Source: Calvatia gigantea (Eukaryota > Basidiomycota > Agaricomycetes > Agaricales > Lycoperdaceae). Taken from it: a stretch of DNA of 64,000 nucleotides. Positions 49,121 through 62,479 of this stretch are shown piece after piece. The number at the start of each line of letters is the position of its first letter. Position 1 is the first letter of the stretch. The notes beneath the pieces were generated by a model. The model saw nothing but the letters and a program-made list of their open reading frames with translations. It made no database searches and was not told the origin of the DNA. A program made the translations under genes and the position numbers. The DNA lies in contig JACAAK010000012.1 of the NCBI GenBank assembly GCA_025093985.1, forward strand, positions 1,488,001 through 1,552,000, given 5' to 3'.

Positions 49121-50064
49121 AAAAACGATCGCTATGTAGGGTGAATCGTCAGATTATGACCTGAATTTCGAAACCAACAATTTGCAGACCACGATTACAT
49201 TTCCTACGCAGGCGAGGGAAATGATGGGGACGACGCTTCTACCGGAGCTCCCGAGCAGCCTTCGCCTACAATCATCAGCGTTGCGCAAACGTATTACTAT
49301 AGCACATGGTGATATCCTCCCCGGCCTGCCATATCCTGAATCTCCTGTTATTGCAGCTTAAAACGCTACAGTCCTCGTCACCGACAGAGTTCTGGGTCAC
49401 TTTCCTGACGACAATTTTACCCCACACCCCTACCCCGTGGACGCACCAAAAATTACGTTAAACCTCGTCTCTGGCTTCATGGATTAAAAAGGCGCGAATT
49501 GTGGTATATAGTATCGCCTGCCTCTACATCCAACTCTTCATCCCTGTCGATCCTCGGATCCCGGAACACCTCGTGCTCAGAACATTTTTCGATACCCCTT
49601 TTGACCCCGATCTCAAGCTTGGATCCACCGTACTCTCACCCGTCGTCGATTACTGCACCCGACACAACCCGTCCATCACTCCCTCCTGACGTCTCTCCGG
49701 CTTGTCCATCTCGGACTTACCTCACCCAGCCTCCGCCGTTCCTGTCCGCCCGCTGCCTGTGCTCACACTTGATGTATGTGCGCACCCTCCTCTTCCTAAG
49801 CTCCCTTTTCTCCCCCCTCCAGAATCAACTCCCTTGGTACTTCTAAAGGGGCTCACGCAACACCATACAACTCACCTCGCGTCCGTTCACAACTTCCGGC
49901 TCGGCTCACACTCGTCTATACCAGACACTTCCACGTCAAAATCACATAACCTGCGTCGGTCCGGGCTCACCATTGTCGTGATCAGCACCTTACGCGGGTG
50001 GGCAGGCTCAAACGCCAGGAGTCTCGAGTTTTTCATTAAGAAAAGGCGTCGCTTGGGCGTCCTG
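49121..50064 (+). pseudogene. Decayed ORC3 copy
   Basis: Adjoins MCM4 copy 1 in the same head-to-head order as the main locus. It reads GDILPGLPYPESPVI at about 49310-49355 and, after a stop, TVLVTDRVLGHFPDDNF; then RIPEHLVLRTFFDTPFDPDL and VLSPVVDYCTRHNPS (about 49550-49675), an ORC3 segment that the 40.4-42.2 kb relic preserves less well. 49702-50067 is an open frame of 121 codons in the same neighbourhood with no independent motif. Stops and frame changes rule out a functional protein. Confidence 0.7.
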
Positions 50065-50580
50065 TAGGGCAACCTCGGTTCCTCCGACCCCCGACCCCCC
50101 GAAGAACGCATAATAGCAACAACTCACCAATTGAAATCCATGATCCATCTCTCGGAAGCACACGCGCAAATGTTTTTCCCCTCCTTCGTCGAAGGATCCG
50201 GTGCGACAGAAGCTTACCGCCTCATGCGTGGAGCTATCAAAACGTCCGCTATGGATCCAAGGACTGGCAAGGTTGATATGTTGCTACTTACGACTGGGAC
50301 GTTCTCGGGTACGCAGAAGCTTAAAGAGGACATGCACAGGGCGGTGGTTGTGTTGTTGGATGAGATGGGAAGTGTTGGGAAGAGTGCGCCGCGGGGTGAG
50401 GGGTGTCAAATGGAGTGAGGGAGTGAGAGATTTAGGGGGGCAGAGTAGTGTTATAGTCGATGTGGCTGAATTTGGAGAGGTTAGGAGGGCTTTTGAGGGA
50501 AAGGGCGTTGTAAGAATTAGTGGTGGTTTTGGAGAGAGGGGAGTGGAAAGGAGGTTGTTGAGGGATGAGGGTTCGAGTGT
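50065..50580 (+). pseudogene. Inverted copy of the MCM4 3' end
   Basis: On the plus strand, opposite to MCM4: [59 protein letters not shown] and [13 protein letters not shown] align with the last 170 residues of MCM4 (36931-37440). The frame breaks near 50395, just after GSVGKSAP, so it cannot be translated through. Its flanking sequence to 51.1 kb also matches the region beside MCM4 in inverted order. Confidence 0.88.
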
Positions 50581-51109
50581 GCATTCTGAGAATTTGTTTT
50601 GACTTGGACTCGTCTGTGGTTTTATTGTGGTTTTGTGATATGTCCAAGTGGTGTGCGAATAAATTTCTGCCTCCCATGCCTCAATTCGTGGCAGGAGAAA
50701 ACCGGCCAGGCCATGGTATAATTCAAATCTAGGGTGCAATAACAGTATGACAGGCCAGCCGAGCGTCCGTGGCTGCAACCGGAAGGTTTACAGTCGAACT
50801 TGACTCGACTGATAGTTTCAAGGTAGGACGCAATCCTCTCAGTGTTGACCTAAAGCTGACCAGTCATAAGCAGAGAACTGGGCACTGCATGTCAATGAGT
50901 GTTCTCGATTTTTTACCGCGAACCTAGATACCCTTATTTGTCTTTGAGATTGCCATCCTCGGGTTATTTATTTATAGGTCAGCGCTTTCCATTACCAGTA
51001 CACTATCTATTTACAACCATATTTAAGGAAAGACGGGTATATCGAAACCTACGACAACCATCGACCAAGTACCCAGTACTCAGTCGCCCAGCCATCTGCT
51101 CAATCTAGA

Positions 51110-51930
51110 AAAATATGAGCGCAACTCTTGGAGACAGCCTAGATAGCCGAGCTGAGCATTTAAACGGCGATCCTCGGAAAACTGGGGGACTCACCTCGTG
51201 GTCAGTGGAGGTCGAACCCATTCTCGACAACATGTCCATCACCATGTCGCAAGTCCGCGCCAATCCCTACATTCAGGACCCCCTGTTACTTAAAACGCTT
51301 GTGTGGTTGAAAAGATATGGGTACCAGTGTCCTCCATTACAATGGACCCTAGGAAATTGTTCTCCCACATTGCCTTCGAATCGTAGTCGTAGCTGTTATT
51401 GCGGATGTTGGACCGATTATTGAATACTGACCATCATTGGATTGGAGTATAACTTTCTAACGATGAGACGGAGCGCCCACGAAAACCCTGCTTGTGGCCC
51501 GTAAAGTAAAAGACAACATCAAGGGGTGCGAAAAGAACTGCGGCATGACAGGTCTTAATAACATGTCCGGGATATGCATAAAAGTGGCCTCACAAGTCAA
51601 TGTACCAGCTGCCACTACAAGTCCGGTGATCATGTCCTCTGCCATGCAGCTTTGCCTCTTCATCCTGAGGAGCTGCCATGCGGAAGACCCACTAGACATG
51701 GGTTTCAGGTATTGGGAAGCGTTGCTCACATAATAGGTCATGGGCACTGCAATCAGGATGTCGCAGCCGCTGCATCGAGTTTTGTAGTCTACCATAGTTC
51801 AGTCACCGGCGCGAACCACAAAACAAGATCCACTCACGATATAGCCGGCGACTTCGTACGCGATTCCCCTATCAAGGCGGGCGACAATTTTGGTGCCAAA
51901 GCCAGCCATGAAAGCTCCAGGGACAACTAA
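51110..51930 (-). pseudogene. Inverted, truncated copy of DUF6534 gene D
   Basis: Minus-strand reading gives GAFMAGFGTKIVARLDRGIA with EVAGYI (about 51850-51915), CDILIAVPMTYYVSNASQYL, LLRMKRQSCMAEDMITG and NNRSNIRNNSYDYDSKAMWE (about 51350-51410), followed by VMEDTGTHI. These parallel gene D residues from its fifth TM onward (35520-36130). The copy starts abruptly at about 51930, where homology switches within a few bases to MCM4, and lacks the upstream half. Intron positions are conserved, showing duplication at DNA level. Confidence 0.85.
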
Positions 51931-51939
51931 AGTATAATC

Positions 51940-52600
51940 AGGCTGTGATGCAGACTAGTCTATCGGTATCTTGCGATGACAAGAATCAGATTAGAATGTG
52001 ATTTTGGGTTGGAAGTTGGGACATACCACTTGGATCGAGTTCCACATATTGATGGCTGGAAGACCGAACGGTCGGACCTTGCATACCTTACTCATGATTT
52101 CTGCAGTCTCGGCATCACCTTCTGCGTCTTGTATGCCTTCTGCTCCTTCTTGTTGATCTAAATCCGCGACTTCTAACGTGAGATCCTTCCTGTGGGTACT
52201 TGTGAGCTGGCTATACAGCTTCTTCAGCACGTCCGATATACCAACAAGTTCACAACGTCCACCTTCAAATTCGTCTCTCCAGTCTGCCTCATCCGATGCA
52301 GGTAGGGCTCATACAAGACAGCCCTCACCAGTTTCTGGGTTGGGCAGGACTCGGGTACGCTGCCCTTGTTCGCGCGATTGCTGGACAGCATGGGTGGCGG
52401 CGATGGGCTTGTTAACAGAGCGTCGGGGTGTGAAGGAGGGAGAGGAGTGGATGTCAGCCGCGTCTGTTGCGTAGTGGAGAAAGTAATTGCGTTGGTGGCG
52501 GCGTTGCGTCAATCACACCGTTGTTGCCGAATATGATTCGACACAAACCTCGGCGATCCAACACGGAGGAGTGACCAGCGGACACACCGGACGATACGTC
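51940..52600 (-). pseudogene. Decayed MCM4 N-terminal exon copy (copy 2)
   Basis: Minus strand: [32 protein letters not shown] and [13 protein letters not shown] match MCM4 residues encoded at about 39090-39480. GATGCAGACTAGT at 51948 also marks the same intron edge as 39028. It jumps from the region equivalent to about 39780 to that equivalent to about 40340 (CGTCAATCACACCGTTGTTG near 52504), including the divergent promoter and ORC3 first exon. This is the exon block missing from copy 1. Confidence 0.82.
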
Positions 52601-53669
52601 CGGTTACCTGTAATCGTGGATAGCTAACCAGTCCGTCCATGTGTGTCCCTGATCGCGAGTCTCCTACGTACATACGATTTACCCTTCCCCCCTTTTTTTC
52701 CAATCCCTTCACACAGGAAAAGAAATACTCACTACCTTCTTCAGCGACATTAGATCTCCGGGCCCAACGCAAAATCTCCCTCCTCCCTCCCAACGTAAGC
52801 CAAGAAACAGAAGATGCTGAGAACCCCAAAAACATGCGCATTCCTGGCTAGCCGATCTCTCGACACGGCACCTCGATGTAGTCCGTAATTGATGTAAAAA
52901 TTGATACGAATCGCTTGGGGTTGTCATGGATGTTTAACAGGAGGGGCGGACCAAAACCAGAGTCATGCGAAACACAGAACGGAAAGGAAAGGGGAAGAAG
53001 CGTAGAGTCTTACCGCCGGCGAAAGAAAAAATGAAAGGGTAAAAGTAAACGAAAAACGGTACCTGAAGAGGATGGGGTACTCACATATAAGCCAAAAGAA
53101 CTTGGATAGGGATGATACTAGCTAGTAATTCAGCTAATGGAGCGTTTACAAATATATCCTTTAGAAAGATAAACGCTAGAATTCCAAAGAGGTACTGTAG
53201 CAAAAAACTCAAAAGAAATGTGCATAAAGGGTAGCCCGTTAAAAAGCAAAAGAGACATTCAATGAGGCAAAGAAGAGACAGTTTTGTATGCAAAACCATA
53301 GGAAAAAACAGCTAATTTACACAGGCTACTGGACCGAGAGGTCATATATTACAGAAATCGACAAAAAAGACGAGTATTCCGATTTATCATTCAAAGAGGT
53401 ATGTCTCATGGTGGGGGTATCAATCAGGCAAATAACCGTGGTTAAGGGGTTTCAGGTGAGCATCCTTTGGTTTAGAAAGAGGTGGTCTGCGAACGTGGAA
53501 GGCGATTTATCCCTAACGTAGGGGCATCCACTGGGATCTCCAGCTCGCGACTCCCTGGAAGAACCTGGTTTCTTGTCGGCAGTGGATGTCGGTGAAGTAG
53601 GCAAAGCGTCCCCCAACTTCGCGCACATCTTCACTGAGGCTTTGGTGGTGCATTTCCATTTCTTCTGAA
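52601..53669. other. No supported gene; hydrophobic small frame
   Basis: A 72-codon minus frame (53081-53299, MVLHTKLSLLCLIECLFC...) is strongly hydrophobic with two potential membrane spans and lies in locally AT-rich DNA unlike its neighbours. No family recognised and no convincing continuation; it might be a membrane anchor of a gene I cannot assemble, or chance. Confidence 0.3.
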
Positions 53670-55032
53670 TCAGGTCCATGTTTCTGTGGCACCCTTGACC
53701 AGAGCTGGGCGGGTAAGGGAAAACAGTATGACGTTGAAGACGCCGGAGAGGCTGAACAGGGAGTGATCGAAGAGAATGGTCCGCAGGGGAGTGATGGGTT
53801 GGACCGCCCCCACCTGACCCATCGGATAACTGAGATCGGTGCAATGCAGACTAGGTATACAGCGGGGTAACTGGTGGTCGGCCATTGGCAGGGTGCGTGT
53901 AAACTGGAATAAGTCGGCCACTTACAATAGCATTAGACTAGGCGAATCTTTTTCGACTCGCTTTGTTCCTGCCTGTTCTTGTTCTGTCGCCTCATTTTCG
54001 CTCGCATTACTGTTTCATCTTTACTTTGCGACGCAGTACAAGGAACATGAAGAAGTAGAGAGCGATCAAAGAAAAAAAAGTGATCCACATCCAGAGATAG
54101 GATCCTGTTATCCGTTCAACAGGATGATCTTCAGTAATCCAACACCCTACCGTGTTAGAAGCGGTCAGAACTGTCCCCCAGAAAAGATATTAAACCCTTC
54201 ATTACTTACAGTAACCTGTATCTCCGTAATAATGCTTCTGGCCTTATTGCAGACGCCGATGATCAAGGCCGTGGTGCACCAAATACCCACAGCTATGATA
54301 CGAAGTACTGAGTGAGTGAACCTCCACGCCAGGATCAAAACACAGAAAGTATGGAGCGCGATAATCTAGCGTGAAACTGTTAGAATACATGGGAGGAAAA
54401 AGAAGTGTTGTAGGCGCACCAATGTCCTGAAGTGTTCCAGATATCGAAGATCAGCGGTTTCAACCTTTTCATTTTAAGAACGTACGAGAGAGCGATTGCG
54501 ACCTCCCCCAGGTTCAGGAATAGACTCTGGAAGGTGCATAGGGGTCCTTCTGTTAAATGCTATTGTTGCCATTTCATAAAGCGTAAAAAAACAGAGAGAA
54601 ATAGGGAACTAACTCCATCCAACAACCATCTTGAGCTTTGCACTACACCAATGGCTTGCACGACATCCGCGACGAGGAGAGATACCAACAAGATGAGCCC
54701 GTTCCCGTCTCTGTTGCTCTCGAACCCTGAACACCAGTAGCATATCCTTAAATGACTTCTTTCTCTTGACCTTTTAACAGGAATTGCATACGGATCAGTG
54801 TACGTGATATGATAGTAGTTCTGATATCCACCTACAGCAATATATACCAGTAGGCCACCGGCTGAGACTGCGGAGAAACTAGTACAGGAGCAATCATGGC
54901 CATAAGATACTTGAAGCAGACAAATAAACTAAGCAACACTCACATTGATGAGAGGACATTCATGAAGATGCCCGCACGTTCGCCGTACTGGAACGAACAA
55001 GTTGCGTCCAAGGCGGAGCACGGAGGAGGCAT
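53670..55032 (-). CDS. Seven-transmembrane GPCR (Git3/cAMP-receptor-like fungal class)
   Basis: Start at 55032 (MPPPCSALDATCSFQYGERA). Exons joined over GT-AG introns give TM1 SAVSAGGLLVYIAVGGYQNY, TM2 GLILLVSLLVADVVQAIGVV, extracellular cysteine and TM3 LCTFQSLFLNLGEVAIALS continuing IIALHTFCVLILAWRF, TM4 VLRIIAVGIWCTTALIIGVC, TM5 SYLWMWITFFSLIALYFFMF, then LRRK, a short loop, TM6 MLFYPAVYLVCIAPISVIRW and TM7 SLSGVFNVILFSLTRPALV. TM6-TM7 are joined by removing a 61-nt intron starting GTGGGGG and ending TTCAG, which keeps the frame. Typical of fungal nutrient-sensing or orphan GPCRs with no long C-tail: the protein ends shortly after TM7. Ligand and G protein unknown. No frame break. Confidence 0.82.
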
Positions 55033-57389
55033 TGTGACAAGCTACTCACAATACCTTGCATCTTATACTAAGAGATTATGCCGTGATGTTCACGAGCATT
55101 CTATATCTCGCCGTCAAAAACCTGTGCCTGTCAACCCCATGGATGCCATCACCCCAAGATGGACTTAAATTAAACATAGGCACCATGGTATAATTGCACT
55201 TTCCTCAAATACGAATGTTCTCGGTACGACATCGAGTATGCCCGTATTGACAGTCTTCCGGCAGTTTAATACTGAGGAGTCTATGGAACTATTGAATCGC
55301 TGACCTGGCGTCTGAGGCATGTGTTATCGAAAAATCGTGGGACTGGCTTGGGATGAGCCATGGATTATTTCATAATAGGAACCGAGGGGGTTCTGCGGTG
55401 TGTACAAGTAGCTGTGCAAATAACAATACCTCGGATCAGGACAAACGGGACCTGCAACGGCTGATACGTGGATAACGGGTTCAGATTTTGGACAGGTCGT
55501 GGGTGGGATACTAAAAAAGGAAAACGTACTTCAGATTGGAAGGAGACACTGACACTGGTTGTTGGAACATCATATCTGCTTGGGCACGGTTGTGCACATG
55601 CCCAGGACGCATGTGGATGTACGTATATCCCTAGACAAGAAGGAGCGTACGACATATTCCCGATCTCGACTTCCCATTCGTTAATCTCCATTTCGAAACA
55701 ACATAGGCTTCACCTCGTCCTATATGTCTCGTTCGGTTTCCTCAGGGAGGCTGACAGTCAATTTGTGTAAATTAAGTGCATTCCTCCTACGCAACAGCTG
55801 CCAACATGGCGTGAATCTGGGAATCATGAAAGTGGGGGGGAGAAGAAAATATACTTAGTTAGTGGGCCAGCTGTGAGCCCAGAAGGGGGGTGTACTGAGG
55901 TTGGATGGTAGCATTGGCGCACAAGAAGCACCAAGTGGGTGATGGCAAACCTAAATTAAGGTTGTGATACGAAGGAATGGAACACTTTGCAGGTGTGTCG
56001 TTCAGGAGAGTGGGTAAAATCCAAATCATCGAAACGCGGTCGTGGTGGTGACTTGGTGGGGGGGGGGAGTGAATTTGGGGAGTAACCGTTTAGAATATAA
56101 GGAGACGAGATGTTGGAATAGCGAAACTCGAGCTGAGGCCGAGTGGCACTGGTCGTAGCGTTGAACGCTGGACCGACCTTTTTCAGTTGTTTCGTTATTG
56201 TCCTTGTGTTAATGGCCACTTTCTTCCTATCCGTTTATTATCCTTATGGTTCATTGTTTGGTTTCGCTTGGACCAATCCTCTTGGTATAAAAACAGTTTC
56301 AACATGTATGATGTATGGCACCTCAGTTCTCGCGCGTATCTCAAGAGACTGAGGTGAGCTTACTATACCCTATTCTACCTTACTTTTGCTAAATACGTTG
56401 TAGATATTACTTATTCCTTCATGAGATTCATGATGCATGAACGTTGAATGTTGTTCCCGCCTTCGTCAATGCGGTCCCTACAAAGAATCTTAATCCCATC
56501 TTTGTCGACGGATCATGGACGCATCTCGGGCCTCAGGCTATGTTTGGTATATGTCTCGAACCTGGCCAAGCGTCAAGACGATATCTGGTGTTTAAGCTAT
56601 ACATACCTGATATCAATCCCTCGAAAGCTAATGCACACCGATTGCATTAGATCAGGTAGGGTTTAGATCAGTCGAAGCGTGGGCTTGAGGACTGTGGTGA
56701 CGTCCCTAGGTTGCTCCGCGACAGGACTTCTAGCCATCATTACGTTGCCTCACAGCTTTTTGCGCGCGACGTGGTCCCCGGTCACATTTCTGGCGTTCTG
56801 CGTATCTCCCTACAGACATCCAAGGTACCATGAGTGGTATAAAGCCATTCCAATTTTTCCAATTTCGGTTGACACAACACACGTTGTATAACAATCGCCC
56901 CTATGGGCGCTTGATCAATACGACCGGAATGGCCCAGATTCTCGGTATTCCGTACGATTTCGAACGGTTCAGCGCGCACCTGAATAGTTAGCGAAGAAGG
57001 GGGCCAGAGTGTGTTGATAGACGCTGCTGCGTTTTCTGGTGGCCTTGACTGGTCAATGTAAGTACGATAAGATAACCGTGCAGGCCACATCAGGTTAATC
57101 AGCAATTTCTATCAAACCAGGTCCAGTGATATTCGGGTCAATGTATGTGACGGCTTTCAGTGAACCATTTAAGAACAAAGAAATGCAAGGGGGCAGGAAT
57201 CCAATTAACAAAGTTCTTCTAACCCTTACGCTCGGACCGCCCATTAGCGCTTAGCCCCGACCCTGAAGGCCTGATCGCGAGTGCTTTAACGCTCGTGGTC
57301 ATGCATCGTTCGTTGAACCATCTGCCAACCTTGCTAGTCTGTCCACTATTTCCGTGCCCGCCCCCTACGTCCACAACGCACAAGTAATT
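55033..57389. other. 2.4 kb without a supported gene
   Basis: Divergent flank between the GPCR and PAP1. Several frames of 80-108 codons (55365-55691, 55468-55770, 56782-57105) show no recognisable motif. Homopolymer G tracts occur near 56058-56067. Nothing else seen. Confidence 0.4.
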
Positions 57390-59718
<2,329 letters not shown>

Positions 59719-60807
59719 TTCCGTCTTTGATCCTGGGGAACGCCCCACCAAACTAACCCAGAAGAGAGCGGAGGTGGTAGCCAAATAGGTATACCGATGG
59801 TTCCGCCCTCTCATTCGCTCGACGTTGAATAACTCCCAGCCACATGCTCCTCGAGTCTTGGGTAGCAATTGCTTCAGCGGGTCAAGATGCTGAGCGAAAA
59901 GAAATGGGGGTTGGAGTTTTAACCCAATGACCATCAAGCCACAGAGCGCTGGGGTGTTTGCCTGTTTTGGGTCAGCGAGAGTTTTCCCTGTTGCTTTGGC
60001 GCGTGGGGGTGCTGTTCGATTTCAATTCCAGTTCGAGGAAGTATGTATGATCATAGGCGCTGGGATCTTCAATGAGCAAACTGCAATGGACACGCTTATC
60101 CCCAACGAAGTGTGGAGTTAATCAGGGGTGGCGCAGTGGATATCTGCTTTGACTCTTGAGCGTGCAAGTTAGCCCCGGATATGTAGGGACCTGACCGATT
60201 AGAATCCACAACGTGGTCGAACTTGAGCGCTTGAGCGCTTGAGCAATGATCCCCAAGCGTCTAACTCGGTTCTTGTAGAGACGTAAATCCTAGATTGGCC
60301 CACTCGGCGTTAAAACGTTGGAATTGGGGGCTTCGTGTGTGGTCGGTATTTAGGAACCAAGCTTTGAAACCTAAGTACTTATTCTTGGCAGACGAACAGC
60401 TGCCTGCTGAGATAGATATTTGGTGTGAAAGCCCTATATTGCTTTAGTCCTGAGACATAACGTCTTTCAATACTACATCTGAAACCAAAAGCCAGATGTC
60501 CTTAGTCTTGGACGGTGTCTAAACAAACCAAGAAAATGAAGCATCCTAGAGATCTTTCCCAGTTGAGCGCTTATTGCAGAACGAGAGCCAACGCATGGAG
60601 GCACAAAACCGGTCTGAGGAAGATTCGGCTTATCAAAACCGGGGGTGGAGCGCTTATGCCGGTGTGGCAGTCAATTCTGCCATGATTGACACCAATATGT
60701 AGTGGATGATCAACCACGTAAGGTCAAGCCTTCGTCTACGCGGCCTATTATTTCAGACTTGAGCCTGTTGCAAAGAAACGCTTACTTACCGTCTGTGGAC
60801 AGACTCA
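59719..60807. other. Convergent intergenic region PAP1-UPF3
   Basis: Both genes end toward this region. No conserved segment. A GGGGTGGCGCAGTGG stretch at 60125-60139 looks like the 5' half of a tRNA but lacks a matching 3' acceptor strand. Confidence 0.4.
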
Positions 60808-62479
60808 TCATCCAACCCTCGGTGGACCACCCCTCCCTCTCCCTCCATTTCCTCTTCCACGTCTCCCACCACGAGCACCGTTGACATGGTGTAGAGGGCC
60901 TCTCTCGGGTTGGGTCGTAACAGGGATACTAAGTACACCCGAACCACTCACATCAGGAGCAACACCACTGGCTGCTGCATTTTGTGCAGGCGCTTCTTTA
61001 CGGTGACGCGGTCGTCTAGGAGACGTCGGCGGGATAGGCTTCTCTTGTGTGTTTGTTTCTTGGGATCCGGCCTGGGACAGCATGACCGGTTTGGATAGCT
61101 GGTGCGGTTTCCTTACCTTTCCGCTTTCCGTTCTCCTGTAACACCAACGCCATTCAATGCAGCTTCGAAGTGTCGAGATCCTAACCCTAGAACTGGCCTC
61201 CCACGTCGAGCAGGAGCGGGGGAAGTAGGGGCTAGTGTTTTGAGTAGGAGATTGAACTGAGGTTGCAGGATTTGGAACATTGACCGGTGGTGGCGGAGCA
61301 CCTTTCGGGGCATTCGCTGGAGTCGAGGCCGAGGCCGCGTTCCCATCCTTAGCAGCAGCTTTCGCAGCGTGTTTGGCGGCACGGCCAGCACGACTTGGAG
61401 GTGGATGGGATTTAGCAGGCTGGGGGGCAGCAGAGTCTGCATTGTGAGCCGACCCTCCACTCGTGCTGGGTTTTGTTTGAATTTGGATCTGCTTTGTTTG
61501 TGCGGGTGGTGGAGGTGCAGCGGCTGCTTTCTTGCCCTTCTTGCCGGGTGGAGCGGGAGGCGCCTTCCGCCCTGGAGGCCTTTCTCTTGTCTTCTTTCCT
61601 GGAAGACGCAGGAGGATGGAGTAACTCCTTGTAGTGAGCATGGTTCCGAATGATCGCCTCTTTGTCTTTCTGAGCCTGTTTTTCGGCCTTGAGCGCTTCG
61701 AGGAGGGGGGTTGTCTTGGGTGAAGACGGAGGACGCGCGGCAGCAACTGTGATTCGGTCGGTTATCAAAAATAGCGATAGTATATAGTGGCGCACCAAGA
61801 GTTTCAATTGAAACAGGTTCTGGATTTGAAGCTGCCTTCAACGAGGCTAGGAATGATATGTAATCCTCATCTATACCGATAGTCCAGACATATCCATGTT
61901 AGATCGAGCAAACGCTGACCTTTCTCGATGGTTGCATTACGAGAATCTGGTTTCTTCTTTTCTCCTGGAACCTTCTGGTAGGGAGCATATTCGACGACGG
62001 CGTAAGATTCGTTGCCTGGATAGTTGCGTTCAAGTGTTGCTGCATACAAAAGTGTACCGTATCGCTAACCTGCTTTGTCCACGAACTTATGGCCATCGTA
62101 GTCACGAGCAAAACTTGTCAATTGTTCCGGACTCTTGAAAGCGATATATGCACGGGATGTAATATTTTCCTTATTCAATCTGCAAAAATCAGGCACGACC
62201 TCGGCCATGACAGAGCAACCCATACCGTTTCCTCGGCTTTCCCGGAAAGAACGCCTTCCATGTAGTCGTCTCATCAGTAACCCAGTTAGATACGCTTTGC
62301 CAGAATATCTCCTCAGGCAAGTTGGGTGGTAGTCTGCGCACAACAATCTTGACTCTTTCACCGGGTAGTTGTGTTTTCTCTTTCCGTTCTTTCTCCTTCT
62401 CCTTTTCTTTAGATTTCTTGGACTTCTGTTTCGCTGGTGATACGGGGGGTGCTGGATTTGTGGGAGTAGGTGTGGACAT
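60808..62479 (-). CDS. UPF3: UPF3 nonsense-mediated mRNA decay factor
   Basis: Smg-4/UPF3 family protein that links exon-junction or terminating ribosomes to UPF2/UPF1. Start at 62479 (MSTPTPTNPAPPVSPAKQK) with a lysine-rich linker, then the RNP-type Smg4_UPF3 domain: ERVKIVVRRLPPNLPEEIFW (about 62320-62375), RLNKENITSRAYIAFKSPEQ (about 62130-62190), ARDYDGHKFVDKAG, and after introns ESYAVVEYAPYQKVP with RNATIEK. The next exon carries the continuation around DEDYISFLASLKAASNPEPV. The C-terminal half is basic and Ala/Pro-rich (KKGKKAAAAPPPPAQTK) and finishes with an RGG-like tail, GGRRGRGNGGRGRGG. The junction near 61620 between HYKELLHPP and PGKKTRERPPG is a frame change I could not resolve as an intron; otherwise complete. 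Confidence 0.93.

Noticed and set aside
47780..52600. Retroposed (processed) MCM4 copy
   Set aside because: Intron sequence and intergenic spacer are included in the duplicate, so it did not arise from mRNA.
60125..60195. Possible tRNA beginning GGGGTGGCGCAGTGG
   Set aside because: No complementary 3' acceptor strand and no T-loop within the expected distance.
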